In this document: positions 44,062-52,242 of the stretch, piece after piece
How the letters are laid out: the number at the start of each line of letters is the position of its first letter
Numbering within the stretch: the first letter of the stretch is position 1
DNA from: Lachnospiraceae bacterium
Lineage (GTDB): Bacteria; Bacillota; Clostridia; Lachnospirales; Lachnospiraceae
Direction of reading: 5' to 3'
NCBI GenBank assembly: GCA_021202075.1
Contig: JAJQDT010000096.1
Span: forward strand, 1-64,000
Length of the DNA: 64,000 nt
Program-made: the position numbers and the translations under genes
The notes under the pieces: generated by a model
The model's input: only the letters and a program-made list of their open reading frames with translations
Database searches by the model: none
Told to the model about the DNA's origin: nothing

Positions 44062-45294
44062 ATGAAGCCTGACAAATGCTGGACACTGCAAACCATAGCC
44101 GGAATCCCTTACATCCTGCCCTTCGGTCAGGCCATCGCCGATCTCAAAAGAGGAATTCTTGTCAATGGAACCGGCGCTTTCCTCTGGGAACAGCTTCAGA
44201 ATGATCCGACCAGGGAGGAGCTCCTGTCAGCGTTCGCGGCGCATTATCAGGCAGCCGAACAGGAATTGCCTCAGTTTAAGAGAGATCTGGACGAATTTCT
44301 GGCGCAGCTGACTGCTCTTGGGATTCTGTCAGCGGAAGCCTGCGCGGCTCCGCCTGTTTCCCCCGCAGATCGCCCGGCAGAAAATCATGAAATTACCGGC
44401 GCCCTCCCCTCACCGCAGGAGCATTTTTCGGAAATCGGCGGTCTCTCGGTGCGTTTTGCGGAAATCGGCGGTCTCTCGGTGCGCCTTGTCGGCCCGGCAT
44501 CTGCCTTTGCGCCGGAATTTGAGCCTTTCTCCAGCCCTCCCCGGAGCAAAACTGACCTGACGGTCGAAATCGTCACGGCGTTTCCCCGCGACAGTTTCGC
44601 GGACGCTCCCTTTCTTATCCGTCATCCGGAGCTGACCGTGCAGGACTGCCGGGACAGATACCTCCTTCATTTTCCGCAGGCGCCGCAGATCCGGGAAGTC
44701 CATCTGACAAAAGACGGGGCAGCGGCGCGGTTTTTCTGTGCTCCGCCCTTTGAAGAACCGCTCGTCACGGATCTTTTTCACGCCATTCGCCTGGCGTATC
44801 TGTATCTGGCGCAAAAGCGCGGAATATTTGCCCTGCACTCCGCTTCTATCCTGTATCAGGGAAAGGCCTGGCTCTTTTCAGGACATTCAGGCGCCGGAAA
44901 GTCCACACACACAAAGATCTGGAATCGCCTGTTTGAGACACCTGTTTTAAATGGAGACCTGAACCTGCTCACCATCCGAAATAAACAGCCCATGGTCTGC
45001 GGCCTTCCCTGGTGCGGCACCTCCGGTATCTCGACAACAGAAGACTATCCGCTCGGCGGAATTATTCTTTTAAAGCAAGCCATGCACAACCTCTGCCTGA
45101 CCCCGGAACCAGATCGGCAGGTGCTGCTTCTTTCACAGCGTTTTATCTCACCGGTATGGACACGCGAACAGCTGGAGATCAATCTCCAATTCGCTCATGC
45201 TCTCACATCTCTCGCACCCATCCGACATCTTAGCTGCACAAAGGAGGATGAGGCTGCCCTTTATATGAAAAAACAGATTGACGCCGGATTCTGA
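44062..45294 (+). CDS. PqqD-like domain fused to an HprK-type kinase
   Basis: A 410-residue protein. Residues about 1-90 (YILPFGQAIADLKRGILVNG, then TGAFLWEQLQNDPTREELLS) match a PqqD-like RiPP recognition element. The C-terminal part (about 255-405) resembles HPr kinase/PEP carboxykinase-like kinases: FALHSASILYQGKAWLFSGH, P-loop SGAGKST at about 275, LNGDLNLLTI and GLPWCGTSG. Such kinases occur in some lasso peptide clusters, where they phosphorylate the precursor. A 30-bp tandem duplication encodes EIGGLSVR twice in the linker. The start at 44062 follows GAGGGAGAAGATTATT. It is the only plus-strand gene of the locus. Confidence 0.8.
   Translation: MKPDKCWTLQTIAGIPYILPFGQAIADLKRGILVNGTGAFLWEQLQNDPTREELLSAFAAHYQAAEQELPQFKRDLDEFLAQLTALGILSAEACAAPPVSPADRPAENHEITGALPSPQEHFSEIGGLSVRFAEIGGLSVRLVGPASAFAPEFEPFSSPPRSKTDLTVEIVTAFPRDSFADAPFLIRHPELTVQDCRDRYLLHFPQAPQIREVHLTKDGAAARFFCAPPFEEPLVTDLFHAIRLAYLYLAQKRGIFALHSASILYQGKAWLFSGHSGAGKSTHTKIWNRLFETPVLNGDLNLLTIRNKQPMVCGLPWCGTSGISTTEDYPLGGIILLKQAMHNLCLTPEPDRQVLLLSQRFISPVWTREQLEINLQFAHALTSLAPIRHLSCTKEDEAALYMKKQIDAGF
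44429..44488. repeat. 30-bp tandem duplication
   Basis: Two units beginning CGGAAATCGGCGGTCTCTCG differ only in the last five bases. They encode EIGGLSVR(F/L) twice in the PqqD/HprK linker. The near identity points to a recent event. Confidence 0.95.
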
Positions 45295-45373
45295 ATCCAT
45301 CTGCTGACAGGCGTAATCCGTCCTCGCCCAGGCAAAAAATCGGTTCAAACAGGAACAAACCGTCCTCGTCCGG

Positions 45374-45402
45374 TAAAAGCTCGAACGGCGCAGCGGCTTT
45401 TA
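45374..45402. terminator. bidirectional terminator-like hairpin
   Basis: TAAAAGC and GCTTTTA close a 15-base loop between the converging kinase (stop 45294) and ABC exporter (stop 45427) genes. The arms give A/T runs on both sides, as in bidirectional terminators. Two copies of CGTCCTCGYCC lie just before it (45319 and 45361). Confidence 0.55.
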
Positions 45403-45426
45403 AGTCGGCACGCGTGCGCGCTACAC

Positions 45427-47388
45427 TTAGAAATCCTTGATCATCCGCTCTACTTCTTCCGCATCCAGCATCTCACACTTCCGGTTCCGGATCGCGTACA
45501 CGCGGTCGCAGATCGTAAGCACGGTAGGCCGGTGCGTCGTCACAATGCAGGTACGCGGATATTCATCACTCATGATGTTGCGCAAAAGCTTTCGCTCAGT
45601 CGCGACGTCCAGCGCAGAGGTCGCCTCGTCCAGCAAAAGGATCGGCGATTTCCGCAAAAGCGCCCTGGCAATGGAAAGCCGCTGCGCCTGCCCTTCGGAA
45701 AACCCGCCGCCGCGTTCCTTGATCTCACTGTAGATCCCATCCGGAAGTTTTTCTACGAAGTCCCACGCACAGGCCATTTTCAGCGCTTCCACAATCTCCT
45801 CATCGGTCGCGTCCTCCTTGACATTGCGCATATTTCCCGCAATCGTGCCGGAGAACATCGTATTTCCCTGCGGCACATAGGAGAAAATCATCCGCGCAGC
45901 CGGGCTCATGGGGATGCAATCCAGAGTCTCTCTGCCCTCTTTTTCGATACAATCCCGCAGCACATGAGCATCCGCACTGACGGATTCGATCTCCGCAGTA
46001 TCCTCGCTGGCGGGTTCATTCTCCGCTGTCTCTTCGCCGGCAGATTTGTTCCCTGCTGTATCATTGCCGACAGGTTCAACCCCCGCTGATTTTTCGCTGA
46101 CAGAGCGCCCTGCCACAGCCGCTCCTCCGCCATACAGTGTCAGGTTTCCATCCTTCACGGGCATCAGCGCAAGCACCAGCCGCAGCATCGTTGTCTTCCC
46201 CTCGCCGGACGGGCCGACCAGCGCCACAATCTCATGCGGTCGGGCATAGAATGTCGCGTCCTCAAATACCTGCGTGCCATTCTGATACGCATAATAAATA
46301 TGCTCGGCATACAGACTGATGCCTTCCGTCCTGTTGCGGTCCATGAAGTCCTGCACCTCCGGCGCGTTGCTGTAATCCTCCCGCGACATCTCCACAATAT
46401 CCATCAGCCTGCCGGCGGATGTCGTCAGCGTGATCGCGCTCGGCACCAGCGAGGTGAGGTTGCTGAGCGCGCCGGTCAGCGTGCCGGAGAGCGACAAAAA
46501 CATCGTCATCGTGCCGTAGCTGATGGCCCCGCTCCAGACCCGGTAAATGCCCCAGCCATAGCTGGCATAAGAGACCACCAGCCCGACCGTCGTCAGAAGC
46601 AGCGATGTCCAGACGGACATCCGCTGGAAGTCCAGCTTCATATCTATGTATTCTTTCTGCAGATCTTTTAAGTGCTGCACATACATCGCGATCAGCCCAA
46701 ACGCCTTGATCGTCTGGATATTTGAAAAGGCCTCCTGATTGAAACCGGACATCTTCGCACCCATGGCCGCGCTGCGCTTGTTGTTATTCACCATACGCCG
46801 CATCAGCCTCCGGGAAAGCAGCAGCGACACCGGCATCCCCATAAACGCAAATACCGCAAATGTCCAGTCATAATAGGTGACCATCGCAAACGCACTGAAA
46901 AACCGGAACACATAAATGATCGCGTTCGGAATAAAGCTCAGCACGCCGCTGGAGATCTGGCTCGCGTCCGAGCTCCACCGCGTCAGCAGGTCACCCGTGT
47001 GATAATTCGTCAGGCTCTCCCAGTCCGTCACCAGAATCTTTTCAAAAATTTCGGATTTGATCTCCGCGTCGACCTTCATACTGATCCATTCCGACGCATA
47101 ATTCGAGATCATACTGACAATCGTATTGCCGATGTTCAACCCGATCATCATGCAAAAGGTCTGCACTACCAGACCGGTCTCGTGCCCGGTGATAATATCC
47201 ACCAGATCGCGCGACACCAGGCTGGAGAGCAGCGACACCACCGTCCCCGTCAGTCCCAGCGCCGTATAAAAAACCATCGGCAGCCAATAGCGCCGCGCAT
47301 AAGAGTAAATCCACTTCGTCTGCGCGATAAAATCCTTCAGGCGCCCTGCCTTAATGCGCCCCCAGTAAAACGCCAGTCGTTCTCTCAT
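45427..47388 (-). CDS. ABC exporter (fused permease and ATPase) with an NBD insertion
   Basis: A 653-residue half transporter of the ABCB/type I exporter kind. Six membrane helices lie in the first 320 residues; the ATPase has Walker A VALVGPSGEGKTTMLR, Q-loop FSYVPQGNTMFSGTI, signature FSEGQAQRLSIARAL and Walker B ILLLDEATSALD. There is no peptidase C39 domain. Between Walker A and the Q-loop there are about 75 extra residues rich in Glu, Ala, Ser and Thr (AGVEPVGNDTAGNKSAGEET..). It lies downstream of the two precursor-like genes on the same strand and is the likely exporter for them, by inference. Confidence 0.87.
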   Translation of the reverse strand: MRERLAFYWGRIKAGRLKDFIAQTKWIYSYARRYWLPMVFYTALGLTGTVVSLLSSLVSRDLVDIITGHETGLVVQTFCMMIGLNIGNTIVSMISNYASEWISMKVDAEIKSEIFEKILVTDWESLTNYHTGDLLTRWSSDASQISSGVLSFIPNAIIYVFRFFSAFAMVTYYDWTFAVFAFMGMPVSLLLSRRLMRRMVNNNKRSAAMGAKMSGFNQEAFSNIQTIKAFGLIAMYVQHLKDLQKEYIDMKLDFQRMSVWTSLLLTTVGLVVSYASYGWGIYRVWSGAISYGTMTMFLSLSGTLTGALSNLTSLVPSAITLTTSAGRLMDIVEMSREDYSNAPEVQDFMDRNRTEGISLYAEHIYYAYQNGTQVFEDATFYARPHEIVALVGPSGEGKTTMLRLVLALMPVKDGNLTLYGGGAAVAGRSVSEKSAGVEPVGNDTAGNKSAGEETAENEPASEDTAEIESVSADAHVLRDCIEKEGRETLDCIPMSPAARMIFSYVPQGNTMFSGTIAGNMRNVKEDATDEEIVEALKMACAWDFVEKLPDGIYSEIKERGGGFSEGQAQRLSIARALLRKSPILLLDEATSALDVATERKLLRNIMSDEYPRTCIVTTHRPTVLTICDRVYAIRNRKCEMLDAEEVERMIKDF

Positions 47389-47427
47389 TTGTTTTCTGCC
47401 CGCCTCATCCTGTCATTGATCAGACAA

Positions 47428-47592
47428 TCACTTCACGGATTCTTTTTCCATTACTTTCCAGATCGTGACGGCTGATCGAAAATATTTATTTCCCCGAATC
47501 AGTGAAGCAATAACCTGGTTTACCCGGCCAGTCATGTCTGCCATATAGTGCTTTTCCGGGACGCAGACAACTGATGTATTGAATAATTTCAT
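47428..47592 (-). pseudogene. N-terminal remnant of an AAA-ATPase-like gene
   Basis: The frame encodes MKLFNTSVVCVPEKHYMADM then TGRVNQVIASLIRGNKYF, matching the conserved start of AAA-ATPase-like (PF09820) proteins, which goes on to a P-loop. Here the similarity ends after NKYF and the frame continues with unrelated sequence to a stop at 47428. Only about 40 of more than 500 expected residues remain. Confidence 0.6.
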
Positions 47593-47799
47593 AAAGTCCT
47601 CTGTCTGAATGCTGTAAAAACAGCAAGCCATTTATATGGATTGAGTATAGCATAAATGATCCTGCAATACCACACTTGCGCTTGTATTTTTCATGAAAAA
47701 GGTTATATATCTTCTTGATAAAGGTGTAAAAGAAGACCATATCATCAAAGTGGCTCTTGAAAAGGCAATTTAAAATTTACGTCCAAGTCCACGTTTCGC

Positions 47800-47973
47800 A
47801 TGGATATACCGGAAAAGATCGAGCAGGAGACCAGAACCCTGCGCCAGATTCCGGATTCATTTAAAAAGATCATCGTCGTGAGAGAGGATAAAAAACCACG
47901 CTATGACGTAAATGGATTCGTCACAATCGGCATCCGCCAGTCTCTGATGGATGAGATGATTTTGTTGGGGTAA
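47800..47973 (+). pseudogene. C-terminal remnant of a DUF4143-type ATPase
   Basis: 57 codons from ATG 47800 read MDIPEKIEQETRTLRQIPDS, then FKKIIVVREDKKPRYDVNGF and VTIGIRQSLMDEMILLG, resembling the C-terminal end of DUF4143 ATP-binding proteins. The frame closes just upstream (TGA near 47763) and no ribosome binding site is seen. A short open stretch just before it (MKKVIYLLDKGVKEDHIIKV at about 47693) may come from another lost gene. Confidence 0.5.
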
Positions 47974-47978
47974 AGTAC

Positions 47979-48045
47979 AAAAAAAGAAAGCCTCTGTCTG
48001 AAGCTTTCCTTTTTCATCTGCCCGCTCCATTCCATGGAGCGGGCA
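47979..48045 (-). terminator. double hairpin terminator after the precursor-like genes
   Basis: On the minus strand the 48063 gene is followed by a perfect 11-bp stem (TGCCCGCTCCA/TGGAGCGGGCA, 48019-48045), then a second stem (GAAAGC/GCTTTC, 47986-48008) and a run of seven T. The second looks like a standard rho-independent terminator, and it separates the precursor genes from the exporter gene. Confidence 0.8.
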
Positions 48046-48062
48046 GGGCATAAATGTGATAT

Positions 48063-48473
48063 TCATGAATCATGCTGGCTGCAGGTCATATTACATACAA
48101 TATATGCATTGGTAACCGCAAGACCCTGATCTGCTTCAACAACCAGATCGCCAAGACCAATATTGTCTGACCCATTATTATGGTAAGCATAGTCGACATA
48201 CAATGTAGCTGTCCCATCCCCGGAAGCAAGCGATCCGTTCGACGATACATAAGTAACTGCCTGATTAAAGGTAATCACCAGCGTCTGCGCTGTGCTGTGG
48301 TGTGTCGCGGAGTGTGTCCCGTTTATCTGAATCCGATAATCACCCCTGCCCGTCTCCGGGGTCTGGTGAATATTGTAAGTCACCGTATAGCAGTCCGTAC
48401 CGCTCGCCGTATACACGCCCTCTGAAATCTCGTCATTTGCCAGAACTACTGGCCTTGCATACCTTTTATTCAT
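48063..48473 (-). CDS. precursor-like secreted peptide candidate 2
   Basis: A 136-residue protein. Its first 25 residues share 13 positions with the next gene upstream: pattern M-x3-Y-x2-P-x2-L-A-x5-E-G-V-Y-T-A-S-G. After SG the sequence is Thr/Ser/Asn-rich and probably beta-structured (ITFNQAVTYVSSNGSLASGD, GTATLYVDYAYHNNG), ending IVCNMTCSQHDS with two Cys. It has no signal peptide or membrane helix. The start at 48473 follows AAAGAGGG. With PqqD-type proteins, a SipW-like peptidase and an exporter nearby, I infer a leader followed by a cargo. I do not recognise the family. Confidence 0.65.
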   Translation of the reverse strand: MNKRYARPVVLANDEISEGVYTASGTDCYTVTYNIHQTPETGRGDYRIQINGTHSATHHSTAQTLVITFNQAVTYVSSNGSLASGDGTATLYVDYAYHNNGSDNIGLGDLVVEADQGLAVTNAYIVCNMTCSQHDS

Positions 48474-48558
48474 TATTGCGCCCTCTTTCTTAAATTTAAA
48501 ATGTATAATCCGCAGATTCTCTGTTTTTTCTCAAAAGCCACGACAATCTCCGATCAAA

Positions 48559-48933
48559 TCAGCTCAATGTCAGACTGTCTCCGGTATAAACTACCTGAAA
48601 TCCTCCTGATGCTGACGTGCCGGTACCGCTGATAATTACCTGGCTGGAACTGCAGGAAACCGATGCCTGACCTGAATTGCTATATATCCAGGATCCACTA
48701 ATGCTCTGCAGACTGCCTCCCGACGCACTCAAGGTAACCGTCCATGTATCCGTAACGCTTCCGGAACTTTCAATCGTCACACTGAACTGGGCTGTACTAG
48801 TAGAATCACCATTTCCCCAGCTTCCAGCTGACGAAACACTATAGCTGGCACTTCCGCTTCCGCTCGCGGTATACACGCCCTCCGCCAGATCATTCTCCGC
48901 CAGGATCAGAGGTTTTATATATGTATCCCTCAT
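48559..48933 (-). CDS. precursor-like secreted peptide candidate 1
   Basis: A 124-residue protein beginning MRDTYIKPLILAENDLAEGV then YTASG, the same leader-like pattern as its neighbour. The remaining 100 residues are dominated by Ser, Gly and Thr (SGSASYSVSSAGSWGNGDST, TWTVTLSASGGSLQSISGSW) and show no clear alignment with the neighbour, so the two differ in cargo but not in leader. One Cys is present. The start at 48933 follows GGAAAGGTGAAAAGAT, and a good promoter lies upstream. It is probably exported and may be modified on Ser/Thr; both are inference. Confidence 0.67.
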   Translation of the reverse strand: MRDTYIKPLILAENDLAEGVYTASGSGSASYSVSSAGSWGNGDSTSTAQFSVTIESSGSVTDTWTVTLSASGGSLQSISGSWIYSNSGQASVSCSSSQVIISGTGTSASGGFQVVYTGDSLTLS

Positions 48934-49009
48934 ATCTTTTCACCTTTCCAATTCTCTGTCCCGCCTTTTCACGCCCGGCAGGAAAATCAACGTTGCAATA
49001 TTTGTAATA

Positions 49010-49038
49010 AATATACGCCAGTTTTGGCCGATTGTAAA
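49010..49038 (-). promoter_or_regulatory. sigma-A promoter of the precursor-like genes
   Basis: On the minus strand TTTACA and TATATT are 17 bases apart, with the -10 box 77 bases before the start at 48933. It gives the two precursor-like genes their own transcript even if the upstream nucleotidyltransferase gene is read from further away. Confidence 0.65.
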
Positions 49039-49116
49039 GGATTTTTCAGCAATTTCGAGACTCAAAATTTTACCAAAATTTCACATTCATTTTTGTGGAC
49101 TTTTTCATGTCCCGGT

Positions 49117-50442
49117 TTACTCGTCAAATATCCGCAGCGCTTCCATCCTGCGGCTGCGTTTCCCTGCTGCTTTTAATATAGAGAGTGTGGAGGTATGCCG
49201 AACTTTGCGGTTGTTGCGCAGAAACCGGAGCAGAGTGAGCGTCCACAGAGCGGGCCAGAGCGGCACGTGCTTCCCCTTTTGGGGATAGTTCAGGTGCATC
49301 TGGTGATGAAATTCCCGGATGTAGTCCGTCAGGCGCGCGCCTTTCATCGCCACCATGCGCTCGGAGTCTGAATGCCCGAATTCTTCGGAATCAAAAATCT
49401 CGCGCAAAAATTGCTCTGCGTGCGCCGCGTCCGGATTCAGAAACGATACATCGGAAGCATCCAGACCAAGATAGTTCACGCAGGCGCCAGTGACCAGGGA
49501 CGCATACCGGCAGAGCCCGTCTTCTCTGAGGATCCCGGTAAGCTCCAGCTTTTCTTTCTCGCTCCACGGCCGCGCAAACAGGACGTACCAGTCACAGAGC
49601 AGTTTTAAACCGAAACCGGCTCTCAGAAAATGCTGCAGCATATGCAAAAGCAAATGCCACGCCTGGTATGGGCGGTCGAGTACGGGAAATTCGACGCCCA
49701 TGATGTCACGCCGGATACAATGCGCCGGGCACTGCCGCATCCGTGTTTTCATGCCGTCATTTCTGGCGGAGTCTTCAAATGGTTCCGCCGGGAGCAGATG
49801 AAGCTCCACCTCAATTCCCTCGGAGGAGACATACGCGTCGTGGTGGACGGAATCCTGTATCTCTGTCAGATGAAACCCGGCTTCTGCCATCATGCGCCGA
49901 AGGTCTTCCCTCTTTGGCGTACCCTCAGGCTGACCCGGATGCTCCCTGCCGGATTTATCAAAGGTACCGTTCAAACGCCCGTCCTCCGGAACTCCCGCGA
50001 CCAGCAGATCCACGTCTCCGGATTTGCGCAGTTCCGGCACAGGATAATCCGCAGCCGCGCTGACGCCCTTTAATACGATCACAGAAACTCCGTGCGTTTC
50101 CAGAAACGTAACCAGATATTTTGTCAGAAACAGCAGATGATACGCCTGCGGCACGGTATGACGGGCGGCTGCTTTGGTTTCCTGCTGAAAGCTTTCCCAT
50201 GCCGCCGCGCTCTCACTGTTTTCTGTCAGTCCCCTGTCCTGTGTCTCTCCGGATTTCCCGCAGGCGACATCGTAAAGCAGCGGCAGCACCGCATGCTTTC
50301 GCGCAGCAACGGACAGCTGCTGCAGCTGCCTCTGATCGATGTTCCAGGGCGATCCAGCAGATTTTTCTGTTGAGGCAGAAAGTGCCTCCGCTAATATCCG
50401 CAAAAGTGCCTTTTCTTCTGATGTCAATTTCTCTTTTTGCAT
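49117..50442 (-). CDS. nucleotidyltransferase family protein (PF14907-like)
   Basis: A 441-residue protein. HGVSVIVLKGVSAAADYPVP followed by ELRKSGDVDLLV is the signature of the NTP_transf_5 (PF14907) family: Lys-Gly, then Arg and the DxD metal site of a DNA polymerase beta-like fold. ALSASTEKSAG and SGREHPGQPEGTPKRE look like extra polar loops. Members are often found in RiPP and surface-polymer clusters next to PqqD proteins. It may transfer a nucleotide or sugar-phosphate to a peptide. The start at 50442 follows GGAGGGAGAGA. Confidence 0.8.
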   Translation of the reverse strand: MQKEKLTSEEKALLRILAEALSASTEKSAGSPWNIDQRQLQQLSVAARKHAVLPLLYDVACGKSGETQDRGLTENSESAAAWESFQQETKAAARHTVPQAYHLLFLTKYLVTFLETHGVSVIVLKGVSAAADYPVPELRKSGDVDLLVAGVPEDGRLNGTFDKSGREHPGQPEGTPKREDLRRMMAEAGFHLTEIQDSVHHDAYVSSEGIEVELHLLPAEPFEDSARNDGMKTRMRQCPAHCIRRDIMGVEFPVLDRPYQAWHLLLHMLQHFLRAGFGLKLLCDWYVLFARPWSEKEKLELTGILREDGLCRYASLVTGACVNYLGLDASDVSFLNPDAAHAEQFLREIFDSEEFGHSDSERMVAMKGARLTDYIREFHHQMHLNYPQKGKHVPLWPALWTLTLLRFLRNNRKVRHTSTLSILKAAGKRSRRMEALRIFDE

Positions 50443-50556
50443 TCTCTCCCTCCACTGTCCCGTCTTTTCTCCTTCCGCTGTCCTCGTCTTTTGGCATCTA
50501 TTTGCCTCGCCAACCGCTATTTTTCCCGAACGCCATTTTTCCCTCGAATCTCCCTT

Positions 50557-52110
50557 TCACAATTTCCTCCGAATGCTATTTTTCCCCCGAATTCTCCCTT
50601 TTACAATCGCTAGAACCTCCCGGAATTCTCCCGTACGGCCATATAACAGCACAAAAAGCAGATTCGGCAAAATGGCCGCGATCAGAAGGCGCAGCAAAAA
50701 CTTCACCAGAATGTTCCCGCCCATCTGAGCGCAAATCCGGTCTGTCACAAACCAGACACCGGCCAGAACAGCCGCGTACTTTGCGTACTTCGCAAAATAA
50801 GAGCGCACCGGTGCTTTCAGACAATGCTTATAGAGCACATATGGTTCTACCCAGAGGGAAGTGGTTACCGTGCTGATAAAGGTTCCCCAGAATACGCCTG
50901 CGGTGCCAAACCGCAATGCCAGCACGATGGATACCGTCAGGTTTACCACTGCTTCGGCGATGGATTTGTAGCGGTCATACCAGAACAGTCCCAGCGAATC
51001 CCGGAAAATCAGCGTGGCCTTCCGCATGCCGGTAATGTAAAAATTCAGGCAGAGTACAAGCACCACTCCCGGCTCAAAGACATAATTCGCCCCAAAGCTG
51101 ATCTCTACAAACAGGCTCAGCAGCTCATACAGGCAGATTGCGGCAAATCCGTAGAGCCATTGTCCGATAAAAAAGGACGTCTCAAAAATCCTCCGTATAT
51201 GCGCTTCATCCTCCATGACGCCGAGATTCCCGACACTGGCGGAAATCCCCTGAAACACCTGATCCAGCACCTGCCGCACGGAACCGATCACCAGATAATA
51301 ATTAGAATACTTCCCCACGCTGCCGAGTCCGACCAATGCCGAAAGCAGGATATTATCGGTGTTATTGACAATCACCACGCCGATTTTGTGCATCAGCATG
51401 GCCTTGACATTCTTTATGATCCCATCTTTTTCCTGCTGACCCAGGGGCGCGATTTCCCGATCTTTCAGGAACGGATACATACGGTCTGCCCGCCGGGAGA
51501 TACTCACATTGCCGCTCACAGTGCAGACTACGGCGGTGATACAGAACAAAAGGAAATTCCCGGTTGCAAGCAGGATTACAATCTGCGCCGCATCTTGAAT
51601 GACAAGGAAAATCGTGTGATACAAGGTCCCGATATACGTCAGCTGATGTGCCTCGATCAGCGTTTTTTTGTAAATCAGCAGATAGGAAAGCACCGAATTC
51701 GCCAGATACAGCAGGTAGATCAGCGTCAGATGCTCCACCTGCGGCCTGTCTTTCATGATCACATCCATAAATGGGACGACCAGGAGTCCGCCAATCAGCA
51801 CAATCAGCGCCACGATCCGGTAAAACCAGCAGTACAGGCGCATGATGGATTTCTGCTTTTCCGTCTCTTCCTCCGCGACCGGCTTATAGAGTGCATACGT
51901 AATCGCGGTGCCGACCCCCAGCTCTGAGAGTGCAAGCACATTCAGAATATCCGTAAACAGGCCATTGATACCGACGTAGCTCTCGCTCAGGACATGGGTA
52001 AACACCACCCGCGTCACAAAGCCCATCAGGATGGCTGTCATCCGGGAGGCGACGGCGACCGTCGTATTCTTTACCGAATATTCTGTTCGGGTGCGTATCT
52101 GATCTGCCAT
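50557..52110 (-). CDS. Wzx-type polysaccharide flippase (MOP superfamily)
   Basis: A 517-residue membrane protein with about 12-14 hydrophobic segments. The start at 52110 (MADQIRTRTEYSVKNTTVAV) follows GGAGCGGAGGA; 43 codons upstream are open but have no site and would add a hydrophilic tail. FTHVLSESYVGINGLFTDIL and LSELGVGTAITYALYKPVAE are typical of the polysaccharide transport family. It would flip lipid-linked glycans across the membrane. It lies between the nucleotidyltransferase and Stealth genes. Confidence 0.88.
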   Translation of the reverse strand: MADQIRTRTEYSVKNTTVAVASRMTAILMGFVTRVVFTHVLSESYVGINGLFTDILNVLALSELGVGTAITYALYKPVAEEETEKQKSIMRLYCWFYRIVALIVLIGGLLVVPFMDVIMKDRPQVEHLTLIYLLYLANSVLSYLLIYKKTLIEAHQLTYIGTLYHTIFLVIQDAAQIVILLATGNFLLFCITAVVCTVSGNVSISRRADRMYPFLKDREIAPLGQQEKDGIIKNVKAMLMHKIGVVIVNNTDNILLSALVGLGSVGKYSNYYLVIGSVRQVLDQVFQGISASVGNLGVMEDEAHIRRIFETSFFIGQWLYGFAAICLYELLSLFVEISFGANYVFEPGVVLVLCLNFYITGMRKATLIFRDSLGLFWYDRYKSIAEAVVNLTVSIVLALRFGTAGVFWGTFISTVTTSLWVEPYVLYKHCLKAPVRSYFAKYAKYAAVLAGVWFVTDRICAQMGGNILVKFLLRLLIAAILPNLLFVLLYGRTGEFREVLAIVKGRIRGKNSIRRKL

Positions 52111-52242
52111 TCCTCCGCTCCTGTCATCCTGACCTCTTCCCGCCGGGCAGCCTGTCATCCGTATTCTCTTCTGTCTTAACACATATCTCTGCAGCCAGCA
52201 GCATTTATCTGCAGTCCGCATACGGCAGGCTATGGCCATCTG

